Assembly (NCBI RefSeq): GCF_039908635.1
Contig: NZ_CP150918.1
Coordinates: 372,001-436,000 of the forward strand
Length of the DNA stretch: 64,000 bases
Origin: Pseudomonas purpurea
GTDB lineage: Bacteria > Pseudomonadota > Gammaproteobacteria > Pseudomonadales > Pseudomonadaceae
Direction: 5' to 3'
Below are positions 58,226 through 64,000 of this stretch, piece after piece. Numbering within the stretch: position 1 is the stretch's first letter; the number at the start of each line of letters is the position of its first letter. A program made the position numbers and the translations under genes. The notes below the pieces were generated by a model. That model saw nothing but the letters and a program-made list of their open reading frames with translations. It did not search any database and was not told the origin of the DNA.

Positions 58226-59197
58226 ATGCAGACTTTGTACCCGCAGATCAAACCCCACGCCCGGCACGATCTGGCCGTCGATGAAACGCACACGCTGTAC
58301 GTCGACGAAAGCGGTTCACCGGAGGGTTTGCCGGTGGTATTTATCCATGGTGGCCCGGGGGCCGGGTGTGATGCGCAGAGCCGCTGCTACTTCGATCCAA
58401 ACCTGTATCGCATTGTTACCTTCGATCAGCGCGGCTGCGGTCGTTCGACCCCGCACGCCAGCCTGGAAAACAACACCACCTGGGATCTGGTCGCCGACCT
58501 TGAGCGGATTCGCCAGCATCTGGGCATCGAAAAATGGGTGCTGTTCGGCGGTTCCTGGGGCTCGACCCTGGCCCTGGCCTACGCACAAACCCACCCGGAA
58601 CGTGTACACGGTCTGATCCTGCGCGGGATCTTTCTCTGCCGCCCGCAGGAAATCGAGTGGTTCTACCAGGCCGGTGCCAGCCGCCTGTTTCCCGACTACT
58701 GGCAGGACTACATCGCGCCGATCCCGCTGGACGAGCGCCACGACTTGCTCAGCGCTTTCCACAAACGCCTGACCGGCAACGACCAGATTGCCCAGATGCA
58801 TGCGGCCAAGGCCTGGTCGACCTGGGAAGGGCGCACCGCGACCCTGCGCCCGAACCCGATGGTGGTCGACCGCTTCTCCGAGCCACAGCGTGCGCTGTCG
58901 ATTGCCCGCATCGAATGCCATTACTTCACCAACAACGCGTTCCTGGAGCCAAACCAGTTGATCCGCGACATGGGCAAGATCGCCCATTTGCCGGGGGTCA
59001 TCGTCCATGGTCGTTACGACGTGATCTGCCCGCTGGACAACGCCTGGGAACTGCATCAAGCCTGGCCGAACAGCGAATTGCAGGTGATCCGCGACGCTGG
59101 TCACGCCGCTTCCGAGCCAGGTATTACCGATGCCCTGGTCCGGGCCGCCAGCCAAATGGCTCGGCGTCTGCTTGACCTGCCGCCCGAAGAAGCATGA
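58226..59197 (+). CDS. pip: proline iminopeptidase Pip
   Basis: Serine aminopeptidase (S33, alpha/beta-hydrolase) that removes N-terminal proline from peptides. It has 323 aa. The oxyanion motif HGGPGAG is at about residues 41-47, the nucleophile Ser110 is in [10 protein letters not shown], the acid Asp is in [15 protein letters not shown], and the His is in RDAGHAASE. Its stop overlaps the dtd start by 4 bases (ATGA), so the two genes form an operon. Confidence 0.95.
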   Translation: MQTLYPQIKPHARHDLAVDETHTLYVDESGSPEGLPVVFIHGGPGAGCDAQSRCYFDPNLYRIVTFDQRGCGRSTPHASLENNTTWDLVADLERIRQHLGIEKWVLFGGSWGSTLALAYAQTHPERVHGLILRGIFLCRPQEIEWFYQAGASRLFPDYWQDYIAPIPLDERHDLLSAFHKRLTGNDQIAQMHAAKAWSTWEGRTATLRPNPMVVDRFSEPQRALSIARIECHYFTNNAFLEPNQLIRDMGKIAHLPGVIVHGRYDVICPLDNAWELHQAWPNSELQVIRDAGHAASEPGITDALVRAASQMARRLLDLPPEEA

Positions 59198-59631
59198 AGG
59201 GCCTGTTGCAGCGCGTGCGTGGCGCGCGCGTCGAAGTTGCCGGCGAGATTGTGGGGGCGGTAGACCAGGGTTTGCTGGTGCTGGTGGCGGTCGAACCCGA
59301 GGACACTCGGGCCAGCGCCGACAAACTGCTGCATAAGCTGCTTAACTATCGGGTATTCAGCGACGCCGAGGGCAAGATGAACCTGTCCTTGGCAGACGTC
59401 GGAGGTGGCTTGCTGCTGGTTTCGCAGTTCACCCTCGCCGCGGACACCAAAAACGGCTTGCGCCCAAGCTTTTCAACCGCCGCACCACCTGCGCTGGGAG
59501 AGGCGTTGTTTGACTATCTATTAGGCAAGGCGCAACAGTTGCACGGCACTGTGGCATCAGGGAGATTTGGCGCGGACATGCAGGTGCATTTGGTCAATGA
59601 TGGCCCTGTGACGTTCCTGTTACAGACCTGA
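59194..59631 (+). CDS. dtd: D-aminoacyl-tRNA deacylase Dtd
   Basis: Hydrolyses D-amino acids wrongly loaded on tRNA. It has 145 aa, full length. The active-site motifs are [17 protein letters not shown] (near residue 78-94, with the Ser-Gln-x-x-Thr) and the C-terminal Gly-cis-Pro motif [11 protein letters not shown]. The start overlaps the pip stop. Confidence 0.96.
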   Translation: MKGLLQRVRGARVEVAGEIVGAVDQGLLVLVAVEPEDTRASADKLLHKLLNYRVFSDAEGKMNLSLADVGGGLLLVSQFTLAADTKNGLRPSFSTAAPPALGEALFDYLLGKAQQLHGTVASGRFGADMQVHLVNDGPVTFLLQT

Positions 59632-59871
59632 AAGCGCTTGAAACAAGTTTTTAGGCGTGTTTCGGTCAAAAACAGGGGTTTTTCGCGATAAATACTTTGT
59701 TACCCCTGATGCGTTGTAACGCGGGCTACTAGATAATCCCGCGCTACGGGGATCAGCGTTCGTTGGCCCATTTTTGACTTAGGTAGAGACTTGTTCGGAG
59801 CCGTTTGGGGAATCATTTACCCCCATCGGAGTCGGAACAATGCTCGCCAACCTGGCATGAGTGGTCTGTAC

Positions 59872-59963
59872 GGTTGGTTTTGTGAGCATTATTTCGGACC
59901 TGACGCCGAAGTAAGCTGACAAAACCAACCACACGGGCCGCCTGGTCTGGCCGTTGGTTTTTT
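59872..59963 (+). promoter_or_regulatory. opgG leader with alternative antiterminator/terminator hairpins
   Basis: GGTTGGTTTTGT (59872-59883) pairs perfectly with ACAAAACCAACC (59919-59930) around an inner TTCGG/CCGAA hairpin (59893-59910). The AACCAAC part of the second arm can instead pair with GTTGGTT (59953-59959), which runs into six T residues, a terminator shape. The two foldings exclude each other. The GTG of opgG is 26 bases downstream. Part of the 357-base dtd-opgG gap, in which I see no gene. Confidence 0.55.
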
Positions 59964-59988
59964 GATCTGTTTTCGGCGAGGGTTGCTC

Positions 59989-61761
59989 GTGATTGTTAGT
60001 CCCTGTAATGCACCAAAATTGTCTGCCAAGCGGTTGCGAAACGTACTGGTGACGGGCTCTGCCTTGCTTTGCCTGCTCAGCGCCGGCCAGCTTTGGGCAT
60101 TCAATCTGGATGATGTGTCGGCCAAGGCAAAAGAAATGGCCGGGCAGAAGTACGAAGCTCCGCGCAGCAATCTGCCGAACGAATTCCGTGAAATGAAATT
60201 CGCGGACTATCAGAAAATCCGTTTCCTGACCGAAAAAGCCGAGTGGGCCGATCAGAAGACCCCGTTCAAGCTGTCGTTCTATCACCAGGGCATGCACTTC
60301 GATACGCCGGTGAAAATCAACGAAATCACTGCCAACGCCGTGCAAGAGATCAAATATGATCCGGCGCGTTTCGATTTCGGCGACGTCAAATTCGATCCTA
60401 AAGCCACCGAACAACTGGGCTACGCCGGTTTCCGTGTGCTGTACCCGATCAACAAGGCTGACAAGCAAGACGAAATCATGACCATGCTGGGCGCGAGTTA
60501 CTTCCGCGTGATCGGCAAGGGTCACACCTATGGTTTGTCTGCCCGTGGCCTGGCCATCGACACCGCGCTGCCGTCCGGCGAAGAGTTCCCGCGCTTCACC
60601 GAGTTCTGGATCCAGCAACCGAAGCCGACCGACAAACACCTGGTGATCTTTGCCCTGCTCGACTCACCGCGTGCCACCGGTGCCTATCGCCTGACCCTGC
60701 GTCCGGGCAGCGACACCATTGTCGACGTCAAGGCGCAAATGTTCCTGCGTGAAAAAGTCAGCAAGCTGGGCATTGCCCCGCTGACCAGCATGTTCCTGTT
60801 TGGCGCCAACCAGCCGTCGAAAGTTCTGAACTATCGTCGTGAACTGCACGATTCCAGCGGCCTGTCGATCCATGCCGGTAACGGCGAGTGGATCTGGCGC
60901 CCACTGAACAACCCGAAACACCTGGCCGTGAGCAACTTCTCCGTTGAGAACCCGCGTGGTTTCGGCTTGCTGCAACGTGGCCGTGACTTCAGCCATTACG
61001 AAGACCTCGACGACCGCTACGACAAGCGCCCAAGCGCCTGGATCGAGCCAAAAGGCGACTGGGGCAAAGGCACCGTCGACCTCGTAGAGATCCCGACCGC
61101 CGACGAAACCAACGACAACATCGTTGCCTTCTGGAGCCCGGAAAAACTGCCGGAACCTGGCCAGCCGCTGGACTTCGCCTACCGCCTGCACTGGACCACC
61201 GACGAAGCGGCCCTGCATTCGCCGGACAGCGCCTGGGTTGAACAGACCCTGCGTTCCACGGGTGACGTGAAGCAGTCCAACCTGATCCGTCAGCCGGATG
61301 GCAGCGTTGCCTACCTGGTGGACTTCGAAGGCCCGTCCCTCAAGGCGTTGCCGGAAAATGCACCGGTTCGCAGCCAGGTGAGTGTTGGCGACAACGCCGA
61401 ACTGGTCGAGAACAGCGTGCGCTACAACCCTGAAACCCAGGGCTGGCGCCTGACCTTGCGCATGAAGATCAAGGACGCGAGCAAGTCCACCGAGATGCGT
61501 GCCGCGCTGGTCAAGGACATTGTCGTGCCTGAGCCCGTCAAGGCCTCGGCGCCGACGGCCAATTCTTCCGTAGCCAAGGCAGACAAAGTCGCAGCCAAAC
61601 AGCACGAGAAGAAAGAAAAAGAAGCCAAAGACAAAGACGCCAAGCAGCCTGCCGCTGCCGAAGCAGCCTCCGCCACACCACTCTCCACCTTAGAGTCAGC
61701 GGTTAAAACTGAACAAGTCTTGACCGAGACCTGGAGCTACCAGTTGCCTGCCGATGAGTAA
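59989..61761 (+). CDS. opgG: osmoregulated periplasmic glucan biosynthesis protein OpgG
   Basis: Periplasmic protein needed to build the beta-1,6 branches of osmoregulated periplasmic glucans made by OpgH. It has 590 aa from a GTG at 59989 with GCGAGGG 6 bases upstream. Signal peptide about 1-35 ([20 protein letters not shown]). Large beta-sandwich domain (about 50-390; [58 protein letters not shown]), then a smaller C-terminal domain (about 400-520) and a Lys/Ala-rich tail with long [16 protein letters not shown] charge runs. The stop overlaps the opgH start by 8 bases. Confidence 0.96.
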   Translation: MIVSPCNAPKLSAKRLRNVLVTGSALLCLLSAGQLWAFNLDDVSAKAKEMAGQKYEAPRSNLPNEFREMKFADYQKIRFLTEKAEWADQKTPFKLSFYHQGMHFDTPVKINEITANAVQEIKYDPARFDFGDVKFDPKATEQLGYAGFRVLYPINKADKQDEIMTMLGASYFRVIGKGHTYGLSARGLAIDTALPSGEEFPRFTEFWIQQPKPTDKHLVIFALLDSPRATGAYRLTLRPGSDTIVDVKAQMFLREKVSKLGIAPLTSMFLFGANQPSKVLNYRRELHDSSGLSIHAGNGEWIWRPLNNPKHLAVSNFSVENPRGFGLLQRGRDFSHYEDLDDRYDKRPSAWIEPKGDWGKGTVDLVEIPTADETNDNIVAFWSPEKLPEPGQPLDFAYRLHWTTDEAALHSPDSAWVEQTLRSTGDVKQSNLIRQPDGSVAYLVDFEGPSLKALPENAPVRSQVSVGDNAELVENSVRYNPETQGWRLTLRMKIKDASKSTEMRAALVKDIVVPEPVKASAPTANSSVAKADKVAAKQHEKKEKEAKDKDAKQPAAAEAASATPLSTLESAVKTEQVLTETWSYQLPADE

Positions 61762-64000
61762 TTCACACGCACAGCCAGAGACTCTCAGCGAGTACCTGGC
61801 TCATCTGCCGATGACCGATGAGCAGCGCGCCACACTCGCGGGCTGCAAGTCCTTCAGCGAGCTGCATGAACGACTGTCGTCTTCCACCTTCGACGCACCG
61901 AGCGAGGCCGCCCAGGCCTCGGTTGGCCGCCGGCTGACCCTCAACTCCGCCGAAGAACTGGAAGAAGCCGAAATGCTGGTGCTCGACGCCAGCGGTCGGG
62001 TTTGCCTCAAGGCCACGCCACCGATCCGTCGGACCAAGGTCGTGCCGGAGCCATGGCGCACCAACATTCTGGTGCGTGGCTGGCGTCGCCTGACCGGTCG
62101 CACCAATCCGCCGGCGCCACCCAAGGATGAACGTGTGTTGCCGGCCGCTCGCTGGCGCACCGTCGGTTCGATCCGCCGCTACATTCTGCTGGTGCTGATG
62201 CTCGGCCAGACCATCGTCGCGGGCTGGTACATGAAAGGCATCATGCCGTACCAGGGCTGGGCGTTCGTCGACCTTGAAGAAGTCCTGCATCAGCCGTTGA
62301 TGCAAACCGCCACGCAAGTGCTGCCGTATGCGCTGCAAACCAGCATCCTGATTCTGTTCGGGATTCTGTTCTGCTGGGTCTCGGCCGGTTTCTGGACGGC
62401 GCTGATGGGCTTCCTCGAGTTGCTGACCGGCCACGACAAGTACCGCATCTCCGGTAAAAGCGCCGGCAATGAGCCGATCCCGAAAGACGCGCGTACAGCG
62501 TTGGTAATGCCGATCTGCAACGAAGACGTGCCGCGGGTGTTCGCCGGTTTGCGTGCGACGTTCGAGTCGGTTGCCGCCACCGGTGACCTGGATCGCTTCG
62601 ACTTCTTCGTCCTCAGTGACAGTAACGACACCGACATCTGTGTGGCCGAGCAGCAAGCCTGGCTGGACGTTTGCCGTGAGGCCAAGGGCTTCGGCAAGAT
62701 TTTCTATCGCCGCCGTCGCCGCCGCGTTAAACGCAAAAGCGGCAACCTCGACGACTTCTGCCGTCGCTGGGGCGGCGACTACAAGTACATGGTTGTGCTC
62801 GACGCTGACAGCGTAATGAGCGGCGAATGCCTGACCAGTCTGGTGCGCTTGATGGAAGCCACGCCGGACGCCGGGATCATCCAGACCGCGCCACGAGCTT
62901 CGGGCATGGACACGTTGTATGCGCGCATGCAGCAGTTCGCTACCCGCGTGTACGGTCCGTTGTTCACCGCCGGCCTGCACTTCTGGCAGTTGGGCGAATC
63001 CCACTACTGGGGCCACAACGCGATCATCCGCATGAAGCCGTTCATCGAGCACTGCGCCCTGGCGCCGTTGCCCGGTAAAGGCGCGTTTGCCGGTGCGATT
63101 CTGTCCCACGACTTCGTTGAAGCGGCGCTGATGCGCCGTGCCGGCTGGGGCGTGTGGATCGCCTACGATCTGCCGGGCAGCTACGAAGAACTGCCACCGA
63201 ACCTGCTGGATGAACTCAAGCGTGACCGTCGCTGGTGTCACGGCAACCTGATGAACTTCCGACTGTTCCTGGTCAAGGGCATGCACCCGGTGCACCGTGC
63301 GGTGTTTCTGACCGGCGTGATGTCCTACCTGTCGGCGCCGCTGTGGTTCTTCTTCCTGGTGCTGTCGACAGCCTTGCTGGCGGTCAACACGCTGATGGAG
63401 CCGCAGTACTTCCTGGAACCGCGCCAGCTGTATCCGTTGTGGCCACAATGGCACCCGGACAAGGCCATCGCGTTGTTCTCGACGACCATCGTGCTGTTGT
63501 TCCTGCCAAAATTGCTGAGCATCATCCTGATCTGGGCCAAGGGCGCGAAAGAGTTCGGCGGCAAGTTCAAGGTGACCTTGTCGATGCTGCTGGAGATGCT
63601 GTTCTCCATGCTGCTGGCGCCGGTGCGGATGATTTTCCACACCCGCTTCGTGCTCGCTGCGTTCCTCGGCTGGGCCGCGACCTGGAACTCGCCACAGCGT
63701 GACGACGACTCCACGCCGTGGAGCGAGGCGGTAAAACGCCACGGTCCGCAAACCCTGCTGGGCTTCTTCTGGGCGCTGCTGGTGATCTGGCTGAACCCGA
63801 GCTTCCTGTGGTGGCTGGTGCCGATTGTCGGGTCGCTGATGCTGTCGATCCCGGTGTCGGTGATTTCCAGCCGCGTGAAGCTGGGTCTCAAGTCCCGTGA
63901 CGAGAGCCTGTTCCTGATTCCCGAGGAATACAATCCGCCACAGGCCTTGCTGGCAACCGATCAGTACACTCACGAAAACCGTTGGCACGCGCTGAACGAC
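61754..64000 (+). CDS. opgH: glucans biosynthesis glucosyltransferase OpgH (3' end beyond window)
   Basis: Inner-membrane family 2 glycosyltransferase that polymerises UDP-glucose into the beta-1,2 backbone of periplasmic glucans and moves it outward. 749 codons are visible of about 860. Long cytoplasmic N-terminus, then TM segments (about 140-160, 195-220). The GT2 domain has [16 protein letters not shown], the DSNDTD motif, the nucleotide-binding [11 protein letters not shown], the acceptor Asp in [16 protein letters not shown] and the RRW motif in [10 protein letters not shown]. It ends in several more TM segments (from about 515). Its ATG lies 8 bases inside the opgG end, so translation is coupled. 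Confidence 0.96.
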   Translation, partial: MSNSHAQPETLSEYLAHLPMTDEQRATLAGCKSFSELHERLSSSTFDAPSEAAQASVGRRLTLNSAEELEEAEMLVLDASGRVCLKATPPIRRTKVVPEPWRTNILVRGWRRLTGRTNPPAPPKDERVLPAARWRTVGSIRRYILLVLMLGQTIVAGWYMKGIMPYQGWAFVDLEEVLHQPLMQTATQVLPYALQTSILILFGILFCWVSAGFWTALMGFLELLTGHDKYRISGKSAGNEPIPKDARTALVMPICNEDVPRVFAGLRATFESVAATGDLDRFDFFVLSDSNDTDICVAEQQAWLDVCREAKGFGKIFYRRRRRRVKRKSGNLDDFCRRWGGDYKYMVVLDADSVMSGECLTSLVRLMEATPDAGIIQTAPRASGMDTLYARMQQFATRVYGPLFTAGLHFWQLGESHYWGHNAIIRMKPFIEHCALAPLPGKGAFAGAILSHDFVEAALMRRAGWGVWIAYDLPGSYEELPPNLLDELKRDRRWCHGNLMNFRLFLVKGMHPVHRAVFLTGVMSYLSAPLWFFFLVLSTALLAVNTLMEPQYFLEPRQLYPLWPQWHPDKAIALFSTTIVLLFLPKLLSIILIWAKGAKEFGGKFKVTLSMLLEMLFSMLLAPVRMIFHTRFVLAAFLGWAATWNSPQRDDDSTPWSEAVKRHGPQTLLGFFWALLVIWLNPSFLWWLVPIVGSLMLSIPVSVISSRVKLGLKSRDESLFLIPEEYNPPQALLATDQYTHENRWHALND

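Noticed and set aside
59774..59779. TTGACT as the -35 box of an opgG promoter
   Set aside because: No acceptable -10 hexamer lies at 15-19 bases; left out as a promoter call.
61763..63988. A 741-codon open frame antisense to opgH
   Set aside because: Glutamine/arginine/histidine-rich shadow typical of the reverse strand of high-GC genes; opgH itself is intact with all motifs.

Overview
The window is a chromosomal segment of a fluorescent Pseudomonas (P. fluorescens complex). The evidence is high GC coding sequence, twelve REPIN-type palindrome pairs of the fluorescent-pseudomonad kind, and familiar neighbourhoods: asmA-mutY, hisBHAF, gpmI-envC-ctpA-yibQ, glnA-ntrBC, thiI-typA, the hut locus and opgGH. 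Almost all of it is core genome. There is no prophage, insertion sequence, CRISPR array, rRNA or tRNA that I can recognise.

Layout. 1-3.7 kb (minus): mutY (runs off the left edge), asmA and a PanZ-like acetyltransferase. 3.9-5.6 kb: an oxalate/formate-type MFS carrier. 5.9-8.9 kb (plus): hisB-hisH-DUF2164-hisA-hisF, then a periplasmic binding protein. 9.8-16.6 kb (minus): a secreted trypsin-like protease, then yibQ, ctpA, envC and gpmI (cell-wall remodelling plus glycolysis). 16.7-18.9 kb: rhodanese-like protein, grxC, secB, trmL and a small membrane protein. 18.9-19.5 kb: non-coding, with a tandem hairpin repeat and a REPIN. 19.5-26.3 kb (minus): ntrC, ntrB, two DUF4124 proteins, a MORN-repeat protein and glnA, with candidate NtrC and sigma-54 sites. 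26.6-30.0 kb (plus): thiI and typA. 30.2-40.5 kb: YkgJ-family protein, glgP, the DUF2339/DUF3999 membrane pair, fbp and DUF924. 40.7-43.7 kb: a chemoreceptor and two lipoproteins. 43.9-57.9 kb: histidine utilisation (hutF divergent from hutC-hutD, then hutU, the urocanate permease hutTu, hutWV, hutH, hutTh, hutI, hutG). 58.2-64 kb: pip-dtd, then opgG-opgH for osmoregulated periplasmic glucans (opgH runs off the right edge).

How the parts work together. Nitrogen control is a theme: NtrBC and glutamine synthetase sit near each other, and both glnA and hutU have sigma-54 (-24/-12) promoter candidates. The hut operon carries histidine to glutamate through urocanate, imidazolonepropionate, formiminoglutamate and formylglutamate (HutH, U, I, F, G). 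HutC boxes of the form TGTA-N2-TACA lie at both hut control regions, and a Hfq/Crc-type A-rich motif lies at hutTh.

Oddities. Five single-base insertions frameshift four otherwise well conserved genes (asmA twice, hisA, envC, glgP), all in the context (A/G)GGGCCG(G/A); this looks like a systematic sequencing or polishing error. The hut ABC transporter has no substrate-binding gene, only a short ORF that may be the tail of hutX. The opgG leader can form mutually exclusive antiterminator and terminator hairpins. No wholly new multi-gene system was found.
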